From Nemertoderma westbladi (taxonomy: Eukaryota; Xenacoelomorpha; Nemertodermatida; Nemertodermatidae): a DNA stretch of 64,000 nucleotides. The notes below the pieces were generated by a model. That model saw only the letters and a list, made by a program, of their open reading frames with translations, was not told the DNA's origin and did not search any database. The stretch spans positions 1-64,000 of the forward strand of contig JAUCBJ010006371.1 in assembly GCA_032718475.1 (NCBI GenBank). Reading direction: 5' to 3'. The position numbers and the translations under genes were made by a program. Shown in pieces: positions 13,901 through 28,900 of the stretch; the stretch's first letter is position 1, and every line of letters starts with the position of its first letter.

Positions 13901-16900
13901 ACATTGAGTTTATCTGTTAGATTTACTTGTATTTTAGTTACATTGAGTTTATCTGTTAGATTTCCTTGTATTTTAGTTACATTGAGTTTATCTGTTAGAT
14001 TTACTTGTATTTTAGTTACATTGAGTTTATCTGTTAGATTTCCTTGTATTTTAGTTACATTGAGTTTATCTGTTAGATTTACTTGTATTTTAGTTACTTT
14101 GAGTTTATCTGTTAGATTTACTTGTATTTAAGTTACATTGAGTTTATCTGTTAGATTTCCTTGTATTTTAGTTACATTGAGTTTATCTGTTAGATTTACT
14201 TGTATTTTAGTTACATTGAGTTTATCTGTTAGATTTCCTTGTATTTTAGTTACTTTGAGTTTATCTGTTAGATTTACTTGTATTTTAGTTACATTGAGTT
14301 TATCTGTTAGATTTACTTGTATTTTAGTTACTTTGAGTTTATCTGTTAGATTTCCTTGTATTTTAGTTACTTTGAGTTTATCTGTTAGATTTACTTGTAT
14401 TTTAGTTACATTGAGTTTATCTGTTAGATTTACTTGTATTTTAGTTACTTTGAGTTTATCTGTTAGATTTACTTGTATTTTAGTTACATTGAGTTTATCT
14501 GTTAGATTTACTTGTATTTTAGTTACATTGAGTTTATCTGTTAGATTTCCTTGTATTTTAGTTACATTGAGTTTATCTGTTAGATTTACTTGTATTTTAG
14601 TTACATTGAGTTTATCTGTTAGATTTCCTTGTATTTTAGTTACATTGAGTTTATCTGTTAGATTTACTTGTATTTTAGTTACATTGAGTTTATCTGTTAG
14701 ATTTCCTTGTATTTTAGTTACATTGAGTTTATCTGTTAGATTTACTTGTATTTTAGTTACATTGAGTTTATCTGTTAGATTTACTTGTATTTTAGTTACA
14801 TTGAGTTTATCTGTTAGATTTACTTGTATTTTAGTTACTTTGAGTTTATCTGTTAGATTTACTTGCATTTTAGTTACTTTGAGTTTATCTGTTAGATTTA
14901 CTTGTATTTTAGTTACATTGAGTTTATCTGTTAGATTTACTTGTATTTTAGTTACATTGAGTTTATCTGTTAGATTTCCTTGTATTTTAGTTACATTGAG
15001 TTTATCTGTTAGATTTACTTGTATTTTAGTTACATTGAGTTTATCTGTTAGATTTACTTGTATTTTAGTTACTTTGAGTTTATCTGTTAGATTTACTTGT
15101 ATTTTAGTTACATTGAGTTTATCTGTTAGATTTACTTGTATTTTAGTTACTTTGAGTTTATCTGTTAGATTTACTTGTATTTTAGTTACTTTGAGTTTAT
15201 CTGTTAGATTTCCTTGTATTTTAGTTACATTGAGTTTATCTGTTAGATTTACTTGTATTTTAGTTACATTGAGTTTATCTGTTAGATTTACTTGTATTTT
15301 AGTTACTTTGAGTTTATCTGTTAGATTTCCTTGTATTTTAGTTACATTGAGTTTATCTGTTAGATTTACTTGTATTTTAGTTACATTGAGTTTATCTGTT
15401 AGATTTACTTGTATTTTAGTTACTTTGAGTTTATCTGTTAGATTTACTTGTATTTTAGTTACATTGAGTTTATCTGTTAGATTTACTTGTATTTTAGTTA
15501 CTTTGAGTTTATCTGTTAGATTTACTTGTATTTTAGTTACTTTGAGTTTATCTGTTAGATTTACTTGTATTTTAGTTACATTGAGTTTATCTGTTAGATT
15601 TACTTGTATTTTAGTTACTTTGAGTTTATCTGTTAGATTTACTTGCATTTTAGTTACTTTGAGTTTATCTGTTAGATTTACTTGTATTTTAGTTACATTG
15701 AGTTTATCTGTTAGATTTACTTGTATTTTAGTTACATTGAGTTTATCTGTTAGATTTCCTTGTATTTTAGTTACATTGAGTTTATCTGTTAGATTTACTT
15801 GTATTTTAGTTACATTGAGTTTATCTGTTAGATTTACTTGTATTTTAGTTACTTTGAGTTTATCTGTTAGATTTACTTGTATTTTAGTTACATTGAGTTT
15901 ATTTGTTAGATTTACTTGTATTTTAGTTACTTTGAGTTTATCTGTTAGATTTACTTGTATTTTAGTTACTTTGAGTTTATCTGTTAGATTTCCTTGTATT
16001 TTAGTTACATTGAGTTTATCTGTTAGATTTACTTGTATTTTAGTTACATTGAGTTTATCTGTTAGATTTACTTGTATTTTAGTTACTTTGAGTTTATCTG
16101 TTAGATTTCCTTGTATTTTAGTTACATTGAGTTTATCTGTTAGATTTACTTGTATTTTAGTTACATTGAGTTTATCTGTTAGATTTACTTGTATTTTAGT
16201 TACTTTGAGTTTATCTGTTAGATTTCCTTGTATTTTAGTTACATTGAGTTTATCTGTTAGATTTACTTGTATTTTAGTTACATTGAGTTTATCTGTTAGA
16301 TTTACTTGTATTTTAGTTACTTTGAGTTTATCTGTTAGATTTCCTTGTATTTTAGTTACATTGAGTTTATCTGTTAGATTTACTTGTATTTTAGTTACAT
16401 TGAGTTTATCTGTTAGATTTACTTGTATTTTAGTTACTTTGAGTTTATCTGTTAGATTTACTTGTATTTTAGTTACATTGAGTTTATCTGTTAGATTTAC
16501 TTGTATTTTAGTTACTTTGAGTTTATCTGTTAGATTTACTTGTATTTTAGTTACTTTGAGTTTATCTGTTAGATTTCCTTGTATTTTAGTTACATTGAGT
16601 TTATCTGTTAGATTTACTTGTATTTTAGTTACATTGAGTTTATCTGTTAGATTTACTTGTATTTTAGTTACTTTGAGTTTATCTGTTAGATTTCCTTGTA
16701 TTTTAGTTACATTGAGTTTATCTGTTAGATTTACTTGTATTTTAGTTACATTGAGTTTATCTGTTAGATTTACTTGTATTTTAGTTACTTTGAGTTTATC
16801 TGTTAGATTTACTTGTATTTTAGTTACATTGAGTTTATCTGTTAGATTTACTTGTATTTTAGTTACTTTGAGTTTATCTGTTAGATTTACTTGTATTTTA

Positions 16901-19900
16901 GTTACTTTGAGTTTATCTGTTAGATTTACTTGTATTTTAGTTACATTGAGTTTATCTGTTAGATTTACTTGTATTTTAGTTACTTTGAGTTTATCTGTTA
17001 GATTTACTTGTATTTTAGTTACTTTGAGTTTATCTGTTAGATTTACTTGTATTTTAGTTACATTGAGTTTATCTGTTAGATTTACTTGTATTTTAGTTAC
17101 ATTGAGTTTATCTGTTAGATTTCCTTGTATTTTAGTTACATTGAGTTTATCTGTTAGATTTACTTGTATTTTAGTTACATTGAGTTTATCTGTTAGATTT
17201 ACTTGTATTTTAGTTACTTTGAGTTTATCTGTTAGATTTACTTGTATTTTAGTTACATTGAGTTTATTTGTTAGATTTACTTGTATTTTAGTTACTTTGA
17301 GTTTATCTGTTAGATTTACTTGTATTTTAGTTACTTTGAGTTTATCTGTTAGATTTCCTTGTATTTTAGTTACATTGAGTTTATCTGTTAGATTTACTTG
17401 TATTTTAGTTACATTGAGTTTATCTGTTAGATTTACTTGTATTTTAGTTACTTTGAGTTTATCTGTTAGATTTCCTTGTATTTTAGTTACATTGAGTTTA
17501 TCTGTTAGATTTACTTGTATTTTAGTTACATTGAGTTTATCTGTTAGATTTACTTGTATTTTAGTTACTTTGAGTTTATCTGTTAGATTTACTTGTATTT
17601 TAGTTACATTGAGTTTATCTGTTAGATTTACTTGTATTTTAGTTACTTTGAGTTTATCTGTTAGATTTACTTGTATTTTAGTTACTTTGAGTTTATCTGT
17701 TAGATTTACTTGTATTTTAGTTACATTGAATTTATCTGTTAGATTTACTTGTATTTTAGTTACATTGAGTTTATCTGTTAGATTTACTTGTATTTTAGTT
17801 ACATTGAGTTTATTTGTTAGATTTACTTGTATTTTAGTTACTTTGAGTTTATCTGTTAGATTTACTTGTATTTTAGTTACTTTGAGTTTATCTGTTAGAT
17901 TTACTTGTATTTTAGTTACATTGAGTTTATCTGTTAGATTTACTTGTATTTTAGTTACTTTGAGTTTATCTGTTGGATTTACTTGTATTTTAGTTACATT
18001 GAGTTTATCTGTTAGATTTACTTGTATTTTAGTTACATTGAGTTTATCTGTTAGATTTACTTGTATTTTAGTTACTTTGAGTTTATCTGTTAGATTTACT
18101 TGTATTTTAGTTACATTGAGTTTATCTGTTAGATTTACTTGTATTTTAGTTACATTGAGTTTATCTGTTAGATTTCCTTGTATTTTAGTTACATTGAGTT
18201 TATCTGTTAGATTTACTTGTATTTTAGTTACTTTGAGTTTATCTGTTAGATTTACTTGTATTTTAGTTACATTGAGTTTATCTGTTAGATTTACTTGTAT
18301 TTTAGTTACATTGAGTTTATCTGTTAGATTTACTTGTATTTTAGTTACATTGAGTTTATCTGTTAGATTTACTTGTATTTTAGTTACTTTGAGTTTATCT
18401 GTTAGATTTCCTTGTATTTTAGTTACATTGAGTTTATCTGTTAGATTTACTTATATTTTAGTTACATTGAGTTTATCTGTTAGATTTCCTTGTATTTTAG
18501 TTACATTGAGTTTATCTGTTAGATTTACTTGTATTTTAGTTACATTGAGTTTATCTGTTAGATTTACTTGTATTTTAGTTACATTGAGTTTATCTGTTAG
18601 ATTTCCTTGTATTTTAGTTACATTGAGTTTATCTGTTAGATTTACTTGTATTTTAGTTACATTGAGTTTATCTGTTAGATTTACTTGTATTTTAGTTACA
18701 TTGAGTTTATCTGTTAGATTTCCTTGTATTTTAGTTACTTTGAGTTTATCTGTTAGATTTCCTTGTATTTTAGTTACTTTGAGTTTATCTGTTAGATTTC
18801 CTTGTATTTTAGTTACATTGAGTTTATCTGTTAGATTTACTTGTATTTTAGTTACATTGAGTTTATCTGTTAGATTTACTTGTATTTTAGTTACTTTGAG
18901 TTTATCTGTTAGATTTACTTGTATTTTAGTTACTTTGAGTTTATCTGTTAGATTTACTTGTATTTTAGTTACTTTGAGTTTATCTGTTAGATTTACTTGT
19001 ATTTTAGTTACATTGAGTTTATCTGTTAGATTTACTTGTATTTTAGTTACTTTGAGTTTATCTGTTAGATTTACTTGTATTTTAGTTACATTGAGTTTAT
19101 CTGTTAGATTTCCTTGTATTTTAGTTACATTGAGTTTATCTGTATGATTTACTTGTATTTTAGTTACATTGAGTTTATCTGTTAGATTTACTTGTATTTT
19201 AGTTACATTGAGTTTATCTGTTAGATTTACTTGTATTTTAGTTACATTGAGTTTATCTGTTAGATTTACTTGTATTTTAGTTACATTGAGTTTATCTGTT
19301 AGATTTACTTGTATTTTAGTTACATTGAGTTTATCTGTTAGATTTACTTGTATTTTAGTTACATTGAGTTTATTTGTTAGATTTACTTGTATTTTAGTTA
19401 CATTGAGTTTATCTGTTAGATTTACTTGTATTTTAGTTACATTGAGTTTATCTGTTAGATTTACTTGTATTTTAGTTACATTGAGTTTATCTGTTAGATT
19501 TACTTGTATTTTAGTTACATTGAGTTTATCTGTTAGATTTACTTGTATTTTAGTTACATTGAGTTTATATGTTAGATTTACTTGTATTTTAGTTACATTG
19601 AGTTTATCTGTTAGATTTACTTGTATTTTAGTTACATTGAGTTTATTTGTTAGATTTACTTGTATTTTAGTTACATTGAGTTTATCTGTTAGATTTACTT
19701 GTATTTTAGTTACATTGAGTTTATTTGTTAGATTTACTTGTATTTTAGTTACATTGAGTTTATCTGTTAGATTTACTTGTATTTTAGTTACATTGAGTTT
19801 ATCTGTTAGATTTCCTTGTATTTTAGTTACATTGAGTTTATCTGTTAGATTTACTTGTATTTTAGTTACATTGAGTTTATCTGTTAGATTTACTTGTATT

Positions 19901-22900
19901 TTAGTTACTTTGAGTTTATCTGTTAGATTTACTTGTATTTTAGTTACATTAAGTTTATCTGTTAGATTTACTTGTATTTTAGTTACATTGAGTTTATCTG
20001 TTAGATTTACTTGTATTTTAGTTACATTGAGTTTATCTGTTAGATTTACTTGTATTTTAGTTACATTGAGTTTATCTGTTAGATTTACTTGTATTTTAGT
20101 TACATTGAGTTTATCTGTTAGATTTACTTGTATTTTAGTTACATTGAGTTTATCTGTTAGATTTACTTGTATTTTAGTTACTTTGAGTTTATCTGTTAGA
20201 TTTACTTGTATTTTAGTTACTTTGAGTTTATCTGTTAGATTTACTTGTATTTTAGTTACATTAAGTTTATCTGTTAGATTTACTTGTATTTTAGTTACAT
20301 TGAGTTTATCTGTTAGATTTACTTGTATTTTAGTTACTTTGAGTTTATCTGTTAGATTTACTTGTATTTTAGTTACTTTGAGTTTATCTGTTAGATTTAC
20401 TTGTATTTTAGTTACATTGAGTTTATCTGTTAGATTTACTTGTATTTTAGTTACATTGAGTTTATCTGTTAGATTTACTTGTATTTTAGTTACATTGAGT
20501 TTATCTGTTAGATTTACTTGTATTTTAGTTACATTGAGTTTATCTGTTAGATTTACTTGTATTTTAGTTACTTTGAGTTTATCTGTTAGATTTACTTGTA
20601 TTTTAGTTACTTTGAGTTTATCTGTTAGATTTACTTGTATTTTAGTTACTTTGAGTTTATCTGTTAGATTTACTTGTATTTTAGTTACATTGAGTTTATC
20701 TGTTAGATTTACTTGTATTTTAGTTACATTGAGTTTATCTGTTAGATTTACGTTTGTATTTTAGTTACATTGAGTTTATCTGTTAGATTTACTTGTATTT
20801 TAGTTACATTGAGTTTATCTGTTAGATTTACTTGTATTTTAGTTACATTGAGTTTATCTGTTAGATTTACTTGTATTTTAGTTACTTTGAGTTTATCTGT
20901 TAGATTTACTTGTATTTTAGTTACTTTGAGTTTATCTGTTAGATTTACTTGTATTTTAGTTACATTGAGTTTATCTGTTAGATTTACTTGTATTTTAGTT
21001 ACATTGAGTTTATCTGTTAGATTTACTTGTATTTTAGTTACATTGAGTTTATCTGTTAGATTTACTTGTATTTTAGTTACATTGAGTTTATCTGTTAGAT
21101 TTACTTGTATTTTAGTTACATTGAGTTTATCTGTTAGATTTACTTGTATTTTAGTTACATTGAGTTTATCTGTTATTTTTACTTGTATTTTAGTTACATT
21201 GAGTTTATCTGTTAGATTTACTTGTATTTTAGTTATATTGAGTTTATCTGTTAGATTTACTTGTATTTTAGTTACATTGAGTTTATCTGTTAGATTTACT
21301 TGTATTTTAGTTACATTGAGTTTATCTGTTAGATTTACTTGTATTTTAGTTACATTGAGTTTATCTGTTAGATTTCCTTGTATTTTAGTTACATTGAGTT
21401 TATCTGTTAGATTTACTTGTATTTTAGTTACATTGAGTTTATCTGTTAGATTTCCTTGTATTTTAGTTACTTTGAGTTTATCTGTTAGATTTACTTGTAT
21501 TTTAGTTACATTGAGTTTTTTCTGTTAGATTTCCTTGTATTTTAGTTACATTGAGTTTTTTTCTGTTAGATTTCCTTGTATTTTAGTTACATTGAGTTTA
21601 TCTGTTAGATTTACTTGTATTTTAGTTACATTGAGTTTATCTGTTATTTTTACTTGTATTTTAGTTACATTGAGTTTATCTGTTAGATTTACTTGTATTT
21701 TAGTTATATTGAGTTTATCTGTTAGATTTACTTATATTTTAGTTACATTGAGTTTATCTGTTAGATTTACTTGTATTTTAGTTACATTGAGTTTATCTGT
21801 TAGATTTACTTGTATTTTAGTTACATTGAGTTTATCTGTTAGATTTCCTTGTATTTTAGTTACATTGAGTTTATCTGTTAGATTTACTTGTATTTTAGTT
21901 ACTTTGAGTTTATCTGTTAGATTTACTTGTATTTTAGTTACATTGAGTTTATCTGTTAGATTTACTTGTATTTTAGTTACATTGAGTTTATCTGTTAGAT
22001 TTACTTGTATTTTAGTTCTTTGAGTTTATCTGTTAGATTTACTTGTATTTTAGTTACTTTGAGTTTATCTGTTAGATTTACTTGTATTTTAGTTACATTG
22101 AGTTTATCTGTTAGATTTCCTTGTATTTTAGTTACTTTGAGTTTATCTGTTAGATTTACTTGTATTTTAGTTACATTGAGTTTTTTTCTGTTAGATTTCC
22201 TTGTATTTTAGTTACATTGAGTTTTTTTATGTTAGATTTCCTTGTATGTTAGTTACATTGAGTTTATCTGTTAGATTTACTTGTATTTTAGTTACATTGA
22301 GTTTTTTTCTGTTAGATTTACTTGTATTTTAGTTACATTGAGTTTATCTGTTAGATTTACTTGTATTTTAGTTACCTCATTGAGTTTACACTGGAGGACG
22401 ACTCCCTCACACCTCTAACCCATTCCCTAACCTCCGACGATATTCCTTCTGCCGATATCGATAAACCTCTACCAGTAGATATCCCCCGGGTTACCACTGA
22501 CGACGCTTTGAGTAAATGCCCGTCGGGTTTATTGGCTGCCGGTACCGGGGTCCCCTTAAAGTCAGTCCACGTTCGCGCAAGGATTATCGATTTAGTTGCT
22601 CAGGTAATTAATGTATTTATTCGAAAATGGAAATGTTTTTGCTATGGATTAGGCCTGTTAGTTACCGATACATCCAACATTTCGGAATTACTTTCATTTT
22701 TTAACAATCATGACCGGTTTACTTAAACTGGAAAAGTGGCATAGAGTATATATTGTAAACTATTGGTAAAAGGAAGTTAATGTAAACTATTATTTTGCCG
22801 TTAGGTCAGTGAATTCGTACAAAATCTGACGACTTATTTCCACTGCGGTCCCCCCAGAACTGAACTGGTACGACCTAGAATATAATGATATTTGTAATTT

Positions 22901-25900
22901 TTTTATTCTCGCAGAATATTTTTTTTAACTTCGTCTTATTAGTTTCTTTATGTTATAGCACCTTTTTTCAGGGTCAGGTCGGAGGAGGCATTATTCATCA
23001 GGGAGTTCAGGAAGTATTATTTTTGTGCATCAAACTACATGGACTTACATAACATTAATAATTTATACCATAAATAAAAGTCATGTTTATTTATTTTTAT
23101 CATATATTAAGGTTGTAGTCCTTCAGGAGTATTACAATCAGAGAGATGAAGCGGTGGAAGCCAAGTTTGTGTTTCCATTGGACGAATCGTCGGCAGTTTG
23201 TGGGTTCGAAGCGTTTATCAACGGTAAACACATCGTTGGTGAGGTCAAGGAGAAACAGGTGGCTCATAGAGAGTACAAGGAGGCAGTGGAGAAGGGCCAT
23301 GGTGCTTATCTAATGGATGAGGACAGGCCAGTGAGTCGAAGTATATATCTTAATGGGGTTCTAGAATAGATTGTAGTCAGGCCTACGAAGCTATATTCAT
23401 TATATTTAGTAAATTAATCAAGCTCGAAGTTACGAGCTCATTCGCATTTTGAGTGTTTGATGTTCTTGCTGGTAATACATTACAATGATTGTTATTTATT
23501 ACAAAGTATTAGGTTTGCTTCGTTTATAACTTGGAGTTGCGAACTATACCCCTTCCCAACCTGATTAAAAAAACATATCACGGCTCGTACTATACCAGTG
23601 GGGACCCCACAACCACACCATTATTTGCTGGATTTACTGTAGCACCACCATTTCGCAGAAAGTGCAAAATCCAAACATGTTCTATCATCTTATTAATCTA
23701 GCTATACATTTTCGTTAAGATTAAGCACATCTTAGCAAAGTTGGTGTTGACGTGTGGGTGGGATCGAACTGGTTGGAAGTTTGGCGGCATTCCGATAAGG
23801 AGTTCGCAGAAAAAATAAATACTTCCTTATATAGTCCTCAGGACCTGATATCTTGCATGTCTGCAACATCCTTATGGCCTGTTATTGCTACTACAGCTAC
23901 TGTAAGTTATCTTTGAGATATAGTTATGGATATTACTGTCTGAATGTTGGAGTAGGGCCCATCTATAACAATTTTCTTAATTTGCTTTTGAACTTTTTAG
24001 TTTACGTTAATTATTTTGTATTTAGGATGTATTTACTGTAACCATTGGTAACCTACCGCCAGACTCAACTGCACTCATTAAGATCACCTACGTCACGGAG
24101 GTGCCAGTTTCCTGTGATCAAGTTGTTTTCTCTCTGCCATCTAGTGTCGCTCCGTGGCAAACTAAAGAACTCACAATGGAATCCACCCAGGTTAGCGCCA
24201 TCTAGTGTCGCACCGTGGTAAACTAAAGAACTCACAATGGAATCCACCCAGGTTAGCGCCATCTAGTGTCGCACCGTGGTAAACTAAAGAACTCAAAATG
24301 GAATCCACCCAGGTTAGCACCATCTAGTGTCGCACCGTGGCAAATTAAAGAACTCACAATGGAATCCACCAAGGTTAGCGCCATCTAGTGTCGCGCCGTG
24401 GCAAACTAAAGAACTGAAAATGGAATCCACCCAGGTTAGCGCCATCTAGTGTCGCACCGTGGCAAATAAAAAACTCACAATGGAATCCATCCAGGTTAGC
24501 GCCATCTAGTGTCGCACCGTGGCAAACTAAAGAACTCACAATGGAATCCACCAAGGTTAGCGCCATCTAGTGTCGCACCGTGGCAAACTAAAGAACTCCA
24601 ATCGAATCCACCCAGGTTAGCGCCATCTAGTGTCGCACCGTGGTAAACTAAAGAACTCGCAATGGAATCCACCAAGGTTAGCGCCATCTAGTGTCGCACC
24701 GTGGCAAACTAAAGAACTCCAATCGAATCCACCCAGGTTAGCGCCATCTAGTGTCGCACCGTGGCAAACTAAAGAACTCACAATGGAATCCACCCAGGTT
24801 AGCGCCATCTAGTGTCGCACCGTGGCAAACTAAAGAACTCACAATGGAATCCACCAAGGTTAGCGCCATCTAGTGTCGCACCGTGGCAAACTAATGAACT
24901 CACAATGGAATCCACCCAGGTTAGCGCCATCTAGTGTTGCAAACTAAATCACCGAGTTTACTTTTTGTCATTATCTGGTGATTTAATAGTTTTATATTTA
25001 TTTATCCCCATTAAGGATTGTGTTACCAAGGAAACACCAATCGGTGAATTCCACGGAGACAGCAGCGTCCAGGTTTCCTTGGAGATGGCATCGGAGATCC
25101 GAAGCGTGGAGAGCTCGAGCCACCCAATCAGAACGAAGCTGACCGCAACCAAGGCTACCGTGGAGACTCTGATTGGCTGCAATCTGTCCGAGGGTTTCCG
25201 CCTGTCCATCTCATTGGTCGAGATCCACGCGCCCCGTATGTGGGTGGAGGAGTGGAGCGAGGAGCGGGGTACCGGTGCCCCCTCCTCCGACCCCCACTCC
25301 GCCTCCTCCTCCGCCCCCCATCCCGAGGCCTGTATGCTAGCTTTCTACCCCGAGTTCGACGCCCAATCCCGCACCGACTACCGACTACTCATCCTGCTCG
25401 ACGTCTCCAACTCGATGGACCTCTCGAGCCTCCAGGAGGCGCGCACCCTCGCCTCCCTAGCTCTCCTCTCCCTCCATCGACGCTCCTCTTTCAACCTTGT
25501 CCTCTTCGCCTCCAGCTGGGCGGAGCTCTTCCCGGGCTTCGTAGAGGCGTCGCATAGCAACGTCCAATCAGCGATCGCGTTAGTTGCCTCGACAACGGGG
25601 GGTCGCGGTGCCACTGACCTAGTCGCGCCGTTGGAGGCCGCGGCTCAGCTCGCTGGCTCCCGATTGGTCAACGCCATGGTGATTACCGACGGACACGTAT
25701 CCAATGACGGCTCCGTTATGAACTGCATCCGGGCCAGGTCCAATAAACTGCGAGTGTTCCCCTGCGGGGTGGGCCGCTCCACCAATCGCTATCTACTCAA
25801 CCTGATCGCGAGGACCTCTAGCGGTTGCGCTGAGTACTTCGAGAGTAATAATCGAAGCAAGTGGCGACGCAAGATGGCGCTGCAATTCGAGAGGGTTGGC

Positions 25901-28900
25901 TCGCCGTCGTTGAAGCGAGTTCGTATCGAGTGGCAACTGTTCGGTGAGCGCGCCGACATCCTACAGGCGCCCCGGATAGTCAGCTCGCTGTTCAGCGGGA
26001 ACCGACTTGTAGTCTACGGGTTGCTTAGCAACTGTCGTCTAGCGACTCTGACCGCGGATATCGACGGACACGAAGTCTCGGCGGTTATCAGTTGTTCCGA
26101 ACTATCAGTTACTAGTGGGAAGGTTTGTTGACTTTCTACTGTTGTTGTAAATTCAAGAAAAGTAATTCTGAAATTTACGAATCGATTAACAATTTTAAAA
26201 ATATTACAAAATCGTTTTTAAGGGGGGGGGGGGGGGGGGGGGTATAGTAATTTTACAACGATTTGGTGGGTTTATGTATTTAGCGTGTAACTTTTGAAGA
26301 TATGAATGGTTTTTCTTGAATATAGTCCCATTTCAAAGCTAAAAGATGGGACATTAACTTAACAAAAAAAAATCCACAATAATTAACGTAATTAGCTTAA
26401 TTATGCATAAATAATAATTAATGAGGACAAATTACGAAACAGTAGAAACACGATTTCTCATTTAGTTCTCTATGGATTTTTAAAATTCTTTTTTTGTTTT
26501 AATGAGAATTATACCCGCATCAAAGTGAACGAGCAGAATTTTTTTTCTAGACCTCAGAGTTTTGGAATTATAACAAATTTTGTGACGCTTCGATGAAAAA
26601 TTCCGAAATTTTGGGAAAAAGTCACCATAACTTTTTTTCTAATTTTTGTTTCAAAATTCTGTTCGTTCATTTTATTGCACAGTTTCTGAGCATTCCAAAA
26701 CAAAAAACAGATTGAAAATCGGTTCACAAATGGCGGAGAAAATGTGTTTCCCATTTTTTAATATGTAAAAAAAATAGTTTTGAGTGAAATCGCTTTAAAG
26801 TTCGGTTATAATAATTCAAACCTTCCCGCCATTTTTAGTAATATGGATTTTTTTCCCATTTCATTTGTATAGTATTTTCGAATCAATCTTTGGTGCCAAT
26901 TTTGTACCTAATAAAAGTAACAAACAAAAACAAATTGGCAACATAACAAAATAGATTTTAACAATATTTAGCAGGATGAAAAAAAACCTTCGCGCAGCAC
27001 GAGAAATTAAGTGAAGCTTTATTTATAGAACAAATATTACTTTCTTATTAGAATATTAGAGTATTACACATATTATGACTAACATGAAACTTGAATTAAG
27101 ACTAATACAAAACAAAATAAGTAGTTCTGAAATCATTTACTTGAGGATAGATGTTAACTTTTTATTACTATTAAGAAAAGTTAACTTTTTATTACTATTA
27201 AGAAAAGTTTACTTTTTATTACTATTAAGAAAAGTTTACTTTTTATTACTATTAAGAAAAGTTAACTTTTCCCCACTATGGAATAAAATGCAATTTTTCA
27301 TGTTTTAGTTTTCACAATTTTTCACAATATTCACAAGTTTTCACTTAGACAACAATTTTTCTGTTAGGGTTTTTCTGGATGGTGATTTCATTTCCAATGA
27401 CAGTTTTTTCGTTTGATGGCAGCCAAACTGTATGTTTGGTTATCCGACTGTCAGTAATATTTTGACAGACTGACTGACAGACCGACATCCACAAAGACAG
27501 ACGCGGCGTCGTCAAATGTAAAAACTGACTTCAGAAATGAAATCTCTGACCAAGAAAACCCTTAGAACAGAAATTTTAGCTGGGTTGCGTGCTTGCTTAC
27601 ATTTCGACAGACTGACCGACAGACAGACAAATGTTTAGACAGACATATAGCAGTCTAGATTCTGAAAAATATTAGAACTGACTCGGGAAATTAAGTTACC
27701 GAATTAAAACACGGTAACATAAGTTATAGTTATAGTAGCTATAGTTATAGTAGTATATGGAGTGCTTTCTTAGACTACGTCAAGCAAACCGACAGGTGCT
27801 TTATAATAATTTTGATCAGACAGACCGACATACTGTTAGAAAATCCGCCACAACTCGAGAAATTAAATAGATCTCGCCAAGCCGTTTTCAGATTTAAAAT
27901 CCTCATAAAATTCTGCTCTTGATGAAATTATAAAAAAAAATCAAATTTTTTTACCAAAATTACTATACCCCCCCCTTAAAGCTAAATATAAATATTGTAC
28001 CCTTTTCTAATTTTAGGTGCCCCTAATTAACACGCCTCACTGCAATTTAGTACCATTACATTAGTACATTAGGTTCCAACATAGATACATTTAGTACCTA
28101 TGTTGGATCAGCTCCACAGCTCACATTATTACCATATTGGACCAGCACCACAGCTCACATTATTACCTATGTTGGACCAGCACCACAGCTCACATTATTA
28201 CCATGTTGGACCAGCACCACAGCTCACATTATTACCTATGTTGGACCAGCACCACAGCTCACATTATTACCTATGTTGGACCAGCACCACAGCTCACATT
28301 ATTACCTATGTTGGACCAGCGCCACAGCTCGCATTATTACCTATGTTGGACCAGCACCACAGCTCACATTATTACCTATGTTGGACCAGCACCACAGCTC
28401 ACATTATTACCATGTTGGACCAGCACCACAGCTCACATTATTACCTATGTTGGACCAGCACCACAGCTCACATTATTACCTATGTTGGACCAGCACCACA
28501 GCTCACATTATTACCATGTTGGACCAGCACCACGGCTCACATTATTACCATGTTGGACCAGCACCACAGCTCACATTATTACCTATGTTGGACCAGCACC
28601 ACAGCTCACATTATTACCTATGTTGGACCAGCACCACAGCTCACATTATTACCTATGTTGGACCAGCACCACAGCTCACATTATTACCTATGTTGGACCA
28701 GCACCACAGCTCACATTATTACCTATGTTGGACCAGCACCACAGCTCACATTATTACCATGTTGGACCAGCACCACAGCTCACATTATTACCTATGTTGG
28801 ACCAGCACCACAGCTCACATTATTACCTATGTTGGACCAGCACCACAGCTCACATTATTACCATGTTGGACCAGCACCACAGCTCACATTATTACCTATG

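Noticed and set aside
1935-22211. Very long open frames (up to 1669 codons) with a 13-residue repeat
   Set aside because: The unit is 39 bp, a multiple of three, so any stop-free frame stays open; the frames lie in a PARP4 intron, start at TTG and are open on both strands.
24065-24812. Minus-strand frames with a repeated [12 protein letters not shown] motif
   Set aside because: They read the 61-bp exon-derived array on the wrong strand.
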